From positions 620,001-684,000 of the forward strand of contig NZ_JAEULY010000004.1 of the NCBI RefSeq assembly GCF_016793595.1: a stretch of 64,000 nucleotides of DNA, read 5' to 3'. The notes beneath the pieces were generated by a model. The model was not told the origin of the DNA, ran no database searches, and was given only the letters and a program-made list of their open reading frames with translations. A program made the translations under genes and the position numbers. This document shows, one piece after another, positions 46,153 to 56,669 of the stretch. Positions within the stretch are counted from its first letter, which is position 1, and each line of letters begins with the position of its first letter. Origin of the DNA: Phreatobacter sp. (lineage in GTDB: Bacteria > Pseudomonadota > Alphaproteobacteria > Rhizobiales > Phreatobacteraceae).

Positions 46153-46668
46153 ATGAGCGGTTCGAATCAGGCCGAGGTAAAGGTCATCGGTCCCGAGGAC
46201 AGCGCTTCCTACTGGCAGCCGGTGCCCGCCAACGGCTTCGTCCGCTGCATCCTCAACCCCGGCACCGTGAAATCGGAAAACCGTTTCGCCATGGGCACCC
46301 AGACGGTTGCCCCCGGCTGCCATATCCGCGAGCACACGCATGACCGGCACGAGGAGGTGATCCACGTCACCTCCGGCCGTGGCTTTGCGCGGGTCGACGG
46401 AATTAATCAGCCGATGGAACCGGGCTCGACGGTGTTCATCGGCCGGGACCGCAAGCACGGCTTCGTCAATCCGGGGCCGGAGCCGATGAGCTTCGTGTGG
46501 TTCCTGATGCCAGGCGGGCTGGAGGATTTCTTCGCCGCCATCGGGCGCGAGCGCAAACCCGGCGAGCCCGCGCCGGAACCGTTCCCGCGCCCCGCCGATG
46601 TCGAGGCGATCGAGAAGCGCACGGTGTTCGGCTGGGCCGACCAATCTCACGGCAAGGACAAGCGATGA
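46153..46668 (+). CDS. Cupin domain-containing protein
   Basis: 171 aa single cupin. The first metal motif is in CHIREHTHDRHEEVIHVTSG (about 56-75), with three histidines and a glutamate, and the second is in GSTVFIGRDRKHGFVNPG (about 94-111). Metal ligands look complete, so a dioxygenase or isomerase role is possible. It is encoded between the FAD enzyme and a NIPSNAP protein, overlapping the latter (ATGA at 46665-46668). Confidence 0.88.
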   Translation: MSGSNQAEVKVIGPEDSASYWQPVPANGFVRCILNPGTVKSENRFAMGTQTVAPGCHIREHTHDRHEEVIHVTSGRGFARVDGINQPMEPGSTVFIGRDRKHGFVNPGPEPMSFVWFLMPGGLEDFFAAIGRERKPGEPAPEPFPRPADVEAIEKRTVFGWADQSHGKDKR

Positions 46669-46979
46669 TCGTCGAGGAGCGCGACTACCGCATCAAGGCA
46701 GGCCACCTCGCCGAATTCGTCGGGCTCTACGAGGAGCACGGCCTCGCCATCCAGAAGGAGATGCTCGGCACCTTCCACGGCTATTTCACGTCGGAGACGG
46801 CTGAGCTCAACCACGTCGTCGCCTGGTGGTCCTACGAGAGCCTCGACGACCGGCTCGCCCGCCGCGACCGGATGATGGCCGACCCGCGCTGGCAGGATTA
46901 TCTGGCGAAGGTGAAGGGGCTGGTCGAAACGCAGCACGTGCGGTTTCTCCGGCCGACGCGGTTTTCGCCGCTAAAGTGA
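46665..46979 (+). CDS. NIPSNAP family protein
   Basis: 104 aa from the coupled ATG. The ferredoxin-like alpha/beta pattern of NIPSNAP/dimeric barrels is visible: VEERDYRIKAGHLAEFVGLY, then LGTFHGYFTSETAELNHVVA and WWSYESLDDRLARRDRMMAD. Its biochemical role is unknown; family members often sit beside oxidases or dioxygenases. It is the last gene of the operon. Confidence 0.85.
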   Translation: MIVEERDYRIKAGHLAEFVGLYEEHGLAIQKEMLGTFHGYFTSETAELNHVVAWWSYESLDDRLARRDRMMADPRWQDYLAKVKGLVETQHVRFLRPTRFSPLK

Positions 46980-46990
46980 GGCATGGAATG

Positions 46991-47080
46991 CGTCGAGGGC
47001 CGGGCTTGTCCCGGCCATCGACGTCTTGAACAGGCTTTCCGAGAAGGTCGTCGATACCCGGCACGAGGCCGGGCATGACG
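46991..47080. repeat. Pair of inverted REP units (BIME-like)
   Basis: Unit 1 pairs CGTCGAGGGCCGGG (46991-47004) with CCCGGCCATCGACG (47010-47023), one mismatch. Unit 2 pairs CGTCGATACCCGGC (47049-47062) with GCCGGGCATGACG (47068-47080), imperfectly. The two units are oppositely oriented between two convergent genes and resemble REPs common in Hyphomicrobiales. They probably end transcription from both sides. Confidence 0.72.
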
Positions 47081-47087
47081 TTGCGGC

Positions 47088-48068
<981 letters not shown>

Positions 48069-48151
48069 GGCGAAATCTCCGGATGCGCGGTCAGGCTAGC
48101 GGATCGCAACCGGGCGCGGAACCGCGCCGCCCGGATCGCCCCCATGCGCGC

Positions 48152-49429
48152 TCAATGCTCGCCGTGGGAGCGGCGGATGCGGCGAACCACCATGGCCATG
48201 GCGATCACCACGAAGGGCAGAACCGCCGCGGTCGCGACTGTCGGCTCGAACGGCAGGAAGCCGGCATCCTTGCCGCCCTTGAACAGGTAGCCGAGAAGGC
48301 CGAGGACATAATAGGACACCGCCGCGATGGAGAGCCCCTCCACCGTCTGCTGTAGCCGGAGCTGCAGGCGCGCGCGGTCCGACATGGTCTGGAGCAGCGT
48401 GCGGTTCTGCTCCTCGAGCGCGATGTCGACGCGGGTGCGGAGCAGGTTGGCGGCGCGGGCGAGTTTTTGCGACAGTTCGGCCTGACGGTCGGCCATGGTC
48501 TGGCAGGTCCGCATCGCCGGCGCGAAGCGGCGGTCGAGAAAGGCGACCCAGGTCGAGTGCCCCTCGACGGGGATCTCGCCGATGACCGCGAGCCGCGAGC
48601 GCACCAGCGCCTCATAGGCGCGCGTGGCGCCGAAGCGGAAGCTGGACAGCGCCGCCTCGGCCTCCAGCTCCGCTGCCTGCGCCACGAGCGTATCGAGAAG
48701 CGCCGCATTGCTTTCGAGGCCGGTCGCCGTCTTCATGCGCTGCGCGACAGCCACCAGTTCCCTTTCGATACGGCCGATGACCGGCGCCATGCGCTGCGCC
48801 TCCGGCAAGCCCAGCAGGGCGAAGCAGCGATAGGTCTCCACCTCCAGCAGGCGCTGGATCAGGGAGCCGGCCGCCACCGGCGTGAGGCTGCGGTCAACGA
48901 CAAGGATGCGGGTGAAACCGCGCGCGTCCTGCCGGAAATCCGTGGCGATCAGCGCCGTCTCGTCCTTCAGCGCCGAGATGCAGAGCGAAGCAGGATCGAA
49001 CAGGTCGTGCCAGCCGGGCGGCAGATCGGCGGCCCTGACCAGCGCGAGGTCGATCGCCACCAGCAGCGGGCCCGGCGGATCGATCGAGACGCCGACCGGC
49101 GACGGTTCCGCAAGCGGCCAGTGGAAAGGGTCGCCGCCCGGCGCCGGCACGTCCCAGCCATAGGTCGAGAACTCGCTGTGGCGCTCCCACCGCAGGTGCG
49201 ACGTCGGGAATGCCGCGCGATGGAAGTTCGCGCCGTCCTCGGGGCGTGCCGCGCCCGTGGCCTCGCACCAGCGGGCGAGCGCGGCCCGCTCGGCCGCCGC
49301 CGGCCGCTCGGCGGTCGAGAAGGCGAGATGTAGGACACGGCGCGGCGCATCAACCAGCTGGAAGGGCCGGGCGTGCAGTTCGTCCAGCACCTGGCGCCTC
49401 AGCGGATGAGGGGCGAGATCGTGGCTCAC
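48152..49429 (-). CDS. DUF3422 domain-containing membrane protein
   Basis: 425 aa. It begins HPLRRQVLDELHARPFQLVD (about 7-26), the usual DUF3422 start. The middle is helical and rich in Leu/Glu. Two C-terminal membrane helices are visible (IAAVSYYVLGLLGYLF and VLPFVVIAMAMVVRRI). The function of this alphaproteobacterial/betaproteobacterial family is unknown; a membrane-anchored cytosolic domain is inferred from topology. Confidence 0.87.
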   Translation of the reverse strand: MSHDLAPHPLRRQVLDELHARPFQLVDAPRRVLHLAFSTAERPAAAERAALARWCEATGAARPEDGANFHRAAFPTSHLRWERHSEFSTYGWDVPAPGGDPFHWPLAEPSPVGVSIDPPGPLLVAIDLALVRAADLPPGWHDLFDPASLCISALKDETALIATDFRQDARGFTRILVVDRSLTPVAAGSLIQRLLEVETYRCFALLGLPEAQRMAPVIGRIERELVAVAQRMKTATGLESNAALLDTLVAQAAELEAEAALSSFRFGATRAYEALVRSRLAVIGEIPVEGHSTWVAFLDRRFAPAMRTCQTMADRQAELSQKLARAANLLRTRVDIALEEQNRTLLQTMSDRARLQLRLQQTVEGLSIAAVSYYVLGLLGYLFKGGKDAGFLPFEPTVATAAVLPFVVIAMAMVVRRIRRSHGEH

Positions 49430-49504
49430 GTCTGTAGCGTCCTGATCGACATCGTGGCCATGGAGCCCCGGCGCGGCCGTCTTGGCAAGACCGGGGTTGG
49501 CCGG

Positions 49505-51136
49505 TCACTCGATGCCGTAGGCCTTCTTCGCCTTGACCACTTCCTGTTCGTCCCAGTAGCCGATGAGTATGCCGCCCTTGAGCTGCCGCGCGGGGCCGTA
49601 GGTCTCGATCTGCTCATCCGAGAAGGTGATGCGGTTGTGGTCGGCGAGCGCCCAGCGGAGCAGGTGCTCCTTCATGCGCAACCGGTCGGCCTCGAAATCG
49701 GCGTCGTCGCCGAGGTCGCGGTACTCGTTCGGGTCGGTTTCCAGATCCCACAACATGGGGCGGAAACCCGGTGCGTGGACATATTTGAACCGGCCGTCGA
49801 AGACCATGAACAGCCGGCATTCGTCGGGTTTTCGACCGAGGGCGCGGCGGGAATCCAGCATGGAATAGTCGTATTCGGAGATCGCGACCTCGCGCCAGCC
49901 GAGCGGCTTCTCGCCAGCGAGAAGGGCCTTAAGCGAGCGTCCCTCGACGATGTGGCGCGGCACGGCGCCGCCGAAATGCTCGATGAAGGTCGGGGCGAGG
50001 TCGATGGCCTCGACCAGCGCGTCGGACACCGTGCCGCGCGTGGCGTCGGCCTCCTTCGACGGGTCGGCCACGATCAGCGGCACCTTCACGGAGACCTCGT
50101 GGAACAGGTCCTTCTCGCCGAGCCAGTGATCGCCGAGATAGTCGCCGTGGTCGGAGGTGAAGACGATCATGGTCTTGTCGGTCAGCCCCTCCTCGTCGAG
50201 GAACTTGAACAGGTGCCCAAGCTGGTCGTCGATCTGCTTGATCAGGCCCATATAGGCGGGGATGACGCGGCGGCGGACATCCTCCCGCGAGAAATTGCGG
50301 GAAACGCGCATGTCCATGAAGGCGCCATAGACGGGGTGCGGGTTCTGCCGCTCGCCGTCCGAACGGATCGCCGGCTGGACGTCAGCCTCCGAATACATGT
50401 CGTGGTAGGGCGCCGGCGCGATATAGGGCCAGTGCGGCTTGATGTAGGAGAGATGCAGGCACCAGGGCCGGCCGTCGTCCTTTGCCTCGCGGATGAAATC
50501 CATGGCCCGGCGGGTCATGTAGGGTGTCTCGGAATGCTCCTCCGGGACGTTGGCCTCCTTGTCGGCATGGGCGAGCAGCCAGCCGTTCTGCTTCTCGCCA
50601 TCGGGGCCGACGCCGGAATTCGCCCGGTCCTCCCAGGGATTGCGCGCGGGGAAGCCCTGCTCCTCGAGATACTTGTCATAGGCCGGGCGCGGCCCGCCGG
50701 GCCTCAAGGGATGCAGGCCGTCGTCGCGCTCATAGGGCTCGAAGCCGCATTGCGCGGCCTCCACGCCGATCACCGAGCCCTTGGGGATTCCCAGCCGTTC
50801 CATGCCCTCGTCGTCGGCGGTCATGTGGGTCTTGCCGACGAGCACATTGCGCACGCCGAGGGCCTTCAGATGCTGGCCCAGCGTCGGCTCGCCGATGCGC
50901 AGCGGCATGTTGTTCCAGTTGGAGCCGTGGGAGCGCATGTAGCGGCCGGTATAGGTGCTCATGCGCGAGGGCCCGCAGACCGGCGACTGCACGTAGGCGC
51001 GGGTGAAACGCACGCCGCGCGCCGCCAGCGCGTCGATGTTCGGTGTCTTCAGCGTCGGATGGCCGTAGCAGCTCAGGTAGTCGAACCTCAGCTGGTCGCA
51101 CATGATGAAGAGGACGTTCCTGTCGGCATGCGGCAT
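49505..51136 (-). CDS. Sulfatase-like hydrolase
   Basis: 543 aa, alkaline phosphatase superfamily. The N-terminal metal aspartate is in NVLFIMCDQLRFDY (about 7-20). The formylglycine signature CGPSRMSTYTGR begins at Cys54, fitting C-x-P-S-R, so the residue should be converted to formylglycine. A second metal site is in VFTSDHGDYLGDH near 300. There is no signal peptide, so a cytosolic sulfate or phosphonate ester hydrolase is likely. It lies 13 bp downstream of a Bug-type binding protein gene. Confidence 0.88.
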   Translation of the reverse strand: MPHADRNVLFIMCDQLRFDYLSCYGHPTLKTPNIDALAARGVRFTRAYVQSPVCGPSRMSTYTGRYMRSHGSNWNNMPLRIGEPTLGQHLKALGVRNVLVGKTHMTADDEGMERLGIPKGSVIGVEAAQCGFEPYERDDGLHPLRPGGPRPAYDKYLEEQGFPARNPWEDRANSGVGPDGEKQNGWLLAHADKEANVPEEHSETPYMTRRAMDFIREAKDDGRPWCLHLSYIKPHWPYIAPAPYHDMYSEADVQPAIRSDGERQNPHPVYGAFMDMRVSRNFSREDVRRRVIPAYMGLIKQIDDQLGHLFKFLDEEGLTDKTMIVFTSDHGDYLGDHWLGEKDLFHEVSVKVPLIVADPSKEADATRGTVSDALVEAIDLAPTFIEHFGGAVPRHIVEGRSLKALLAGEKPLGWREVAISEYDYSMLDSRRALGRKPDECRLFMVFDGRFKYVHAPGFRPMLWDLETDPNEYRDLGDDADFEADRLRMKEHLLRWALADHNRITFSDEQIETYGPARQLKGGILIGYWDEQEVVKAKKAYGIE

Positions 51137-51149
51137 GAGGCGGGCTCTT

Positions 51150-52112
51150 TCAGCTCGGCTTGAAGCCGGAGGCGCGGACGGCCGGCGTCCAGGCCTCGTG
51201 ATCGGCCTTCTGGATGGACGCCAGTTCCTCCGGCGTCGAGCCGGTCGGCACCATGGAGAGACCCAGCACTTTCGCCTTCACGGCCGGAGCACGCATCGCC
51301 GCCATGACGGCCTGGCTGACCTTGCCGATCATGTCGGCAGGCGCGCCGGCCTTGGTGTAGAGCGCGTACCAGGCGCCGCCGACGATGGGCACGCCTGCCT
51401 CCGTGAAGGTCGGCACGTCGGGCAGGAAGGGTGAGCGCTCGCGGCCCGAGACAGCCAGCACGCGGATACGGCCCGCCTTGGCGAGTTCCGTGACGTCGGA
51501 GGTGGTGGTCATCACCATGGGCACCTGCCCGGCGACGAGGTCGGTCAGCGCCGGCGCAGAGCCGCGATAGGGCGCGTGCTGCATGGCGATACCGATCTTC
51601 TCGCCCATCAGCGCGCCGAAGAAGTGCGGCAGGTTGCCGACGCCGGGCGAACCGTAGGTCGCGCGGCGCGGGTCGGCCTTCATCCACGGCACCAGTTCGG
51701 CCAGCGTCTTCACCGGCGTCTCCGGATTGACCGCCAGCGCGAAATCAAAGGTGGTGACGAGGCTGATCGGGGCCAGATCCTTGAACGGATCGTAGGGAAG
51801 CTGTGGGAAGACGATCGGGTGGATGATGACCGGCGCGACCGGCGTCAGCAGCAGGGTGCGCCCGTCCGGGGGCGCGTTGATCACCGCCTGCGTGCCGATC
51901 TGGCCTCCCGCGCCGGGGCGCGCCTCGACAATGGCCGTCTCGTTCAGCGCACGGCCAACCTCGTCGGCGACGATGCGCGTCAGGCCGTCGCCGGCTCCGC
52001 CGGCGGCGAAGGGAAAGACGAAGCGCAAGGGACCGGACTGGGCGCGCGAGGCGCCGACAATGAGCGGCGCGAGTGCCGCGCCCGCGATGACCTGCCTGCG
52101 GTCCATGCCCAT
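51150..52112 (-). CDS. Bug/TctC family tripartite tricarboxylate transporter substrate-binding protein
   Basis: 320 aa. The N-terminal MDRRQVIAGAALAPLIVGAS has a twin-arginine-like signal, cleaved near SRAQ. The Bug fold motifs are LRFVFPFAAGGAGDGLTRIV (about 29-48), RPGAGGQIGTQAVINAPPDG (about 64-83) and VPTFTEAGVPI near 231. It binds a carboxylated compound in the periplasm. No TctA/TctB genes are next to it, which is common for Bug proteins. Confidence 0.9.
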   Translation of the reverse strand: MGMDRRQVIAGAALAPLIVGASRAQSGPLRFVFPFAAGGAGDGLTRIVADEVGRALNETAIVEARPGAGGQIGTQAVINAPPDGRTLLLTPVAPVIIHPIVFPQLPYDPFKDLAPISLVTTFDFALAVNPETPVKTLAELVPWMKADPRRATYGSPGVGNLPHFFGALMGEKIGIAMQHAPYRGSAPALTDLVAGQVPMVMTTTSDVTELAKAGRIRVLAVSGRERSPFLPDVPTFTEAGVPIVGGAWYALYTKAGAPADMIGKVSQAVMAAMRAPAVKAKVLGLSMVPTGSTPEELASIQKADHEAWTPAVRASGFKPS

Positions 52113-52311
52113 CCTCCCGCTCCGCCGTTGAAGACGACGCTAGTCAACGGTCACCCGGGCTACAAGCGGCTATGGCGGAAGGTGCCCGCGCAGATCGGGT
52201 AGGACGGAGAGCCGATCCGTGGGTAAGGGGGACTCACACAGCTCCTCCCCCTCGCGAGCGACGACAGAATAATGCACGAGGGACCGACGCGCAGCCCCTC
52301 GCCAACCGAAG

Positions 52312-53958
52312 TCAATACGCCTTCACCGGATGGATGAACGGCCAGGGGGCTGCTTCCGAACCGCGCGCTACCTTCACTTCGATCAGTGCCGGTACGCCTT
52401 TGGCAACAGCGGCAGCGAGAACCGGCCTCAGCTCCTGCGGCGAAGACACCCGGAACCCGTCAAGGCCGAAAGCTTTGGCCAGGGCGAGAAAGTCCGGATT
52501 GACGAGATCCGCGCCGATCAGGCGATTGCCATAGCGCTGCTCCTGGTCGCGCCGGACATTGCCGTAGGCTTCGTTGTTGAACACCACGGTTACAAGGCCG
52601 ATGCCGTATTGAACGGCCGTCGCCAGTTCCTGCACGCCGAACAGGAAGCCGCCATCGCCGATGATGGAGACGACCGGCTTGTCGGGATGGGCGACCTTGA
52701 CGCCCAGCGCCGTCGGGAAGCCGTAGCCGAGCGTGCCCTGAAAGCCGGTCGAGACATAGGTGTAGGGCTTGCGGACGGGGTAGCCGAAATAGCTGGCGAA
52801 CCCGGCCTGGCAGAGCTCCTCGACCAGCAGGCCGTCCGGGGGCAGCACGCCACGGATCACGTCGAGATAGTCCATCTCGGGCTGCACCACGCGGATGGCC
52901 CCGGCCGCATCGGTGCGTGCCTTCTCGATAGCGGCCCAGTTGTCCGGCGCGCGGTGGCCGGCGAGCGCCGCGACAAGCGCCGAAACGCCATCGGCGCTGT
53001 CGGCGACGATGCCGGCATCGGCCTCAAGCCGGATCATCTCCTGCGGATCGATATCGATGCGGATCAGCTTCCTGCCACCGTCGAGGCGGGTCATCACCGC
53101 CATCATGTTGCCCCAGCGCATGGTCGGCATTTCCAAGCGCGTGCCGATGCCGATGACGAGGTCGCACTGCTCGTAGAGCCGGAACGCGGCGTAGGAGGAA
53201 AGCCCCCAGGGCCCGGCCTCGTCGGTCACGCCGCGGCCGCCGCGGAAGGCCGCCACCGGCGCGCCGATCAATTCCGCGAGGCCGGTGATTTCCGCACTCG
53301 CATGCTGTGCGCCGGAGCCGGTCATGATGATGGGGCATCGCGCCGAGCGGATGAGGCGGGCAGCCTCGGCGACGACGGAAGGGTCAGGGTTCGGCGCCTT
53401 GTCGAGGACCGCCTCCTGCGCCTCCGGCACGTCCTCGGACGAGGCCATCGTGTCCCAGGCCATTTCGAGCGCCACGGGGCCGGGCCGGCCGGACTGCGCC
53501 TGCCGGAAGGCTTCCGCGACGAGGGCCGGGGCATCGGCCGGCCGCTCGATCCGCTCGGCCCATTTGACAAGGCTTTTCAGCGTGCCCAGCTGGTCCGCGA
53601 TCTCGTGCAGGTGGCCGCGCCTCCGGCCGATGAAGGCGGAGGGAATCTGCCCCGTCAGGCAGACCATGGGCGTGTTGCATCCCCAGCCAGTGGCGAGCGC
53701 CGCCGTGGTGTTCAGGAGCCCCGGCCCCGGCACGACCGAATAGACGCCGACCTTGCCCGTCGAACGGCCGTAGCCGAAAGCCATGTAGCCGCAGGCCTGC
53801 TCATGCCGCGCGCCCACCGTGCGGATGCTGTCGGCGTTCTGCGCCAGCGCATCGAACAGCGGATACATCTGCGCGCCCGGCAGACCGAACACGGTGTCGA
53901 CGCCGTTGGCGATCAGGCCGGAGACGATGGCTTCGCCTCCCGTCATCAGGCGCGTCAT
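52312..53958 (-). CDS. Thiamine diphosphate-dependent enzyme (acetolactate synthase large subunit-like)
   Basis: 548 aa. The catalytic glutamate lies in GARHEQACGYMAFGYGRSTG (about 49-68). The C-terminal ThDP site is GDGGFLFGVQELATAV, then VTVVFNNEAYGNVR (about 432-466), the GDG-to-NN motif. The ribosome site GGAGG precedes the ATG. It could be an alpha-keto acid decarboxylase, carboligase or oxalyl-CoA-type enzyme; no small subunit lies nearby, so biosynthetic acetolactate synthase is unlikely. A 12-bp palindrome lies 46 bp upstream. Confidence 0.85.
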   Translation of the reverse strand: MTRLMTGGEAIVSGLIANGVDTVFGLPGAQMYPLFDALAQNADSIRTVGARHEQACGYMAFGYGRSTGKVGVYSVVPGPGLLNTTAALATGWGCNTPMVCLTGQIPSAFIGRRRGHLHEIADQLGTLKSLVKWAERIERPADAPALVAEAFRQAQSGRPGPVALEMAWDTMASSEDVPEAQEAVLDKAPNPDPSVVAEAARLIRSARCPIIMTGSGAQHASAEITGLAELIGAPVAAFRGGRGVTDEAGPWGLSSYAAFRLYEQCDLVIGIGTRLEMPTMRWGNMMAVMTRLDGGRKLIRIDIDPQEMIRLEADAGIVADSADGVSALVAALAGHRAPDNWAAIEKARTDAAGAIRVVQPEMDYLDVIRGVLPPDGLLVEELCQAGFASYFGYPVRKPYTYVSTGFQGTLGYGFPTALGVKVAHPDKPVVSIIGDGGFLFGVQELATAVQYGIGLVTVVFNNEAYGNVRRDQEQRYGNRLIGADLVNPDFLALAKAFGLDGFRVSSPQELRPVLAAAVAKGVPALIEVKVARGSEAAPWPFIHPVKAY

Positions 53959-54004
53959 CCAATCCTCCGCCGGTCACCGCCGCCGGAGCGGCACGCCCAT
54001 ACAA

Positions 54005-54016
54005 TTAACGTGTTAA
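54005..54016. promoter_or_regulatory. Short palindrome upstream of the ThDP enzyme gene
   Basis: TTAAC (54005-54009) and GTTAA (54012-54016) flank GT, in an AT-rich patch between hemF and the ThDP enzyme gene. It could be a GntR- or IclR-type operator. It is also compatible with a -10 region on the minus strand. Confidence 0.35.
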
Positions 54017-54048
54017 ATTAGACCCGGCAAGCGCCGGCCCGCCGCCGG

Positions 54049-54972
54049 TCACGGCCACTTCACCACTGGCGGCATGGAGGACAGGATGCTCTCGACATTG
54101 CCGCCGGTCTTCAGCCCGAAAACCGTCCCGCGGTCGTAAAGCAGGTTGAACTCGACATAGCGGCCGCGACGCACGAGTTGCTCTTCGCGATCCGCCTCGC
54201 TCCAGGCCTCGCCGAAATTGCGACGCACGAGATCGGGATAGACGATGGCGAAGGCGCGCCCGACATCCTGCGTGAAGGCGAAGTCCTCGTCGCGGCTGCC
54301 GGAATCCAGATAGTCGAAGAAGATGCCGCCGACGCCGCGCGGTTCGTTGCGGTGTTTCAGGAAGAAGTAGTCGTCGCACCAGGCCTTGTAGCGGGCGTGA
54401 TCGGCGACGCGGTGGCGGTCGCAGGCCGCCTGCATGGCCGCGTGGAAGGCGACGGTGTCGGCATCGTTCTGCGTCCTGCGCCGGTCGAGAACCGGGGTCA
54501 GGTCCGCGCCACCGCCGAACCAGGCGCGCGTGGTGACCACCATGCGCGTGTTCATGTGGACGGCGGGAACATTGGGGTTCACGGGATGGGCGATCAGCGA
54601 GATGCCGGTCGCGAAGAAGCGCGGGTCGTCGGAGGCTCCGGGGATCTGCGCGCGGAACTCGGGCGCGAACTCGCCATGCACGGTCGAGCAATGGACGCCG
54701 ACCTTCTCGAAGACGCGGCCAGCCATCATGCTCATCACACCGCCACCACCCGCAACGCCGGAATGGTCGGTGCGCTTCCACGGCTTGCGCACGAAGCGGC
54801 CGGCCGGCTTGTCATGCCCCGGCAGACCCGGCGGCAGATCGTTCTCCAGTGCCTCGAATCTGGCGCAGATATCGTCGCGCAACGCCTCGAACCAGAGGCG
54901 CGAGGCCGCCTTGCGGGCGTCGAGGTCCGGCGGCAGCGGCGATGGGTCGGGGCGCGGGGCGTTTACGGTCAT
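54049..54972 (-). CDS. hemF: Oxygen-dependent coproporphyrinogen-III oxidase
   Basis: 307 aa from ATG 54972 (12 more codons are open upstream). Diagnostic segments are [20 protein letters not shown] (about 71-90), [12 protein letters not shown] followed by [10 protein letters not shown] (about 135-157), and [20 protein letters not shown] near 277-296. It converts coproporphyrinogen III to protoporphyrinogen IX using oxygen in haem synthesis. The gene stands between the APH-type kinase and ThDP genes, not with other haem genes. Confidence 0.93.
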   Translation of the reverse strand: MTVNAPRPDPSPLPPDLDARKAASRLWFEALRDDICARFEALENDLPPGLPGHDKPAGRFVRKPWKRTDHSGVAGGGGVMSMMAGRVFEKVGVHCSTVHGEFAPEFRAQIPGASDDPRFFATGISLIAHPVNPNVPAVHMNTRMVVTTRAWFGGGADLTPVLDRRRTQNDADTVAFHAAMQAACDRHRVADHARYKAWCDDYFFLKHRNEPRGVGGIFFDYLDSGSRDEDFAFTQDVGRAFAIVYPDLVRRNFGEAWSEADREEQLVRRGRYVEFNLLYDRGTVFGLKTGGNVESILSSMPPVVKWP

Positions 54973-55035
54973 GCCAGCGGGTCTAGACCCGCAGCCGCGA
55001 GCCTTCAAGTTGCCCCTGCCGGAGGATGATCCAGG

Positions 55036-55932
55036 TCAAGCCCTGTCGAGTTCGGCAGCTGCCGCTTCGGCGACGGCGAGCGGCAACCTCGCTCCGGCCT
55101 CGTCATGGTCCTGGACATACCAGGCGGCAGACAGGCCGGCATAGGCCATGATCCACATCAGCAGCCGTCTGCGGTCGAGACCGCCGGCTTCGGCGACCAC
55201 GTCCACCCGCCACGCCAGCCGGCCGGGCGTGATCGGGATATCAGTGCCTTCGGGGTTGCAGAAGATGTTGGCGTAGTCAAAGCCGCGCTCGCCGACGAGG
55301 GCGTGGGGGTCGATGGCGAGCCAGCCGCGAGGTCCGCCGTCGAGGACATTGTCATGGTGCAGATCGCCGTGCAGCACCGTGATGTCCTGCGGAGTCGTCA
55401 GCAGCCGGCGCGCCACCTCCGCCGAACGGGCGAGGATACCGCCTCGGCTATCCGCCGCCGGCCAGAGATCAGCCAGCCACTGCTCGATCGGCACCAGCAT
55501 GTGCGGCGGCGTGCCGCGCGGCGCGTGAAGACGCGCGAGCGCGTCGCAAAGGATGCGTGTCGCCTCCTCGTCGCCGGCTTCTCCGCCGCGCGCCATGGCG
55601 TTGAGCGAGCGGGGGCCGGCAAGGCGCTCCATGACCAGCACGCCGTCGTCGTGAGCCAGAACCCGCGCCGCCCCGTCGCCGTCCCACCAGACCATCAGGC
55701 GGCAGGCGCGCTGTTCCTGCTGCGCAAGGGCGATCTTCAGCATCGCGGCCTCGTCGCCATGACGAACCGGCAGAAGGCGGCTGGAATGAGTCTGGAACGG
55801 CTCCCCGTCCGGCGTCAGCTTCCAGCGCGTCAGATAGGGCTCGAAATCACCCGGCATGAGATGGGAGACGGCGCGCGGTCGCCGCCGGTCGGCAAGCACC
55901 ACGATGGTTTCGGTCGTTCTGCCTGCCGCCAT
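55036..55932 (-). CDS. Aminoglycoside phosphotransferase family protein (APH(6)/hydroxyurea kinase type)
   Basis: 298 aa from ATG 55932, which has GGAG upstream; ATG 55857 (MPGDFEPYLTRW) fits the usual family N-terminus but lacks a ribosome site. The kinase-fold catalytic loop is VLHGDLHHDNVLDGGPRGWL (about 190-209), followed by the metal aspartate in AIDPHALVGERGFDYANIF. THSSRLLPVRHGDEAAMLKI is typical of streptomycin 6-kinase homologues. Chromosomal copies in soil bacteria may phosphorylate other small molecules, so drug resistance is not demonstrated. Confidence 0.85.
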   Translation of the reverse strand: MAAGRTTETIVVLADRRRPRAVSHLMPGDFEPYLTRWKLTPDGEPFQTHSSRLLPVRHGDEAAMLKIALAQQEQRACRLMVWWDGDGAARVLAHDDGVLVMERLAGPRSLNAMARGGEAGDEEATRILCDALARLHAPRGTPPHMLVPIEQWLADLWPAADSRGGILARSAEVARRLLTTPQDITVLHGDLHHDNVLDGGPRGWLAIDPHALVGERGFDYANIFCNPEGTDIPITPGRLAWRVDVVAEAGGLDRRRLLMWIMAYAGLSAAWYVQDHDEAGARLPLAVAEAAAAELDRA

Positions 55933-56041
55933 CGACGCGTTTCTCCGCTCTCGGGCTTCAGATCTGCGGCGATGACATGGTGGCCTCGCGCCGTCCGCGC
56001 AACGGCAGGCGCCGACACGCTCGCGAGGCTGCTGCCACCTT

Positions 56042-56662
56042 TCAGCTACCGGCGAGCCGCCGCATCTTGGCGAGCGCCGCCTCGTTGTCCTCGTGGTGAT
56101 CGATCGTGCCGGCGAAACGCCCGGCTGAGTCCACCATGAACACCGAGGCCGTGTGGTCCATCGTGTAGCCGCCGTCCTCGAGCGGCACCCGGCGGGCGAT
56201 CACGCGATAGGCGGCGGAGGCCGCCTCGACCTCGGCGCGGCTGCCGGTCAGTCCGACGATGCGCGGATCGAACGACCCGAGATAGAGCGCCATCTGCGCG
56301 GCCGTGTCGCGCTCGGGATCGACGGTGACGAACAGCGCCTGAAGCTTCGCGCCCTCTTCCCCAAGCGCCGCGAGCCGCGTGGTCATCTCGAACAGCGCGG
56401 TCGGGCAGACGTCCGGGCAATGGGTGAAGCCGAAGAAGACCAGCATGGGACGGCCGGCAAAGTCCTTCTCGGATACCCGTCTGCCACGGTGGTCGATCAG
56501 GCTGAACGGCCCGCCGATCTGCGGCATGGCGCGCGGCAGGGACGTCACTTCCTGCGCCACGGTCGGGCCATCGACGCGCCACCAGCCGATGCCCAGCGCC
56601 ACCGACAGGAAGAGCAGGACGGCGATGCCCGCCCACGCGGCAATCCGGACTGCACGCAGCAT
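56042..56662 (-). CDS. SCO family copper chaperone/thioredoxin-like protein
   Basis: 206 aa from ATG 56662, which has GAGG just upstream (the ATG at 56689 is also possible and would overlap the previous gene by 20 bp). An N-terminal membrane anchor (residues 6-26) precedes a thioredoxin-like domain with the copper site FGFTHCPDVCPTALFEM (CxxxC near 82-86) and the distal histidine in GGYTMDHTASVFMVD. It delivers copper to the CuA site of cytochrome c oxidase or related enzymes in the periplasm. Last gene of the copper operon. Confidence 0.9.
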   Translation of the reverse strand: MLRAVRIAAWAGIAVLLFLSVALGIGWWRVDGPTVAQEVTSLPRAMPQIGGPFSLIDHRGRRVSEKDFAGRPMLVFFGFTHCPDVCPTALFEMTTRLAALGEEGAKLQALFVTVDPERDTAAQMALYLGSFDPRIVGLTGSRAEVEAASAAYRVIARRVPLEDGGYTMDHTASVFMVDSAGRFAGTIDHHEDNEAALAKMRRLAGS

Positions 56663-56669
56663 GGCGACC

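Noticed and set aside
46155..46175. GGTTCGAATC, similar to a tRNA T-loop
   Set aside because: It is inside the start of the cupin gene and no acceptor stem, D-arm or anticodon arm can be folded around it.
55036..55932. APH-type kinase as an acquired resistance gene
   Set aside because: Base composition matches the surroundings, there is no mobile element nearby, and chromosomal homologues are common in soil Hyphomicrobiales.
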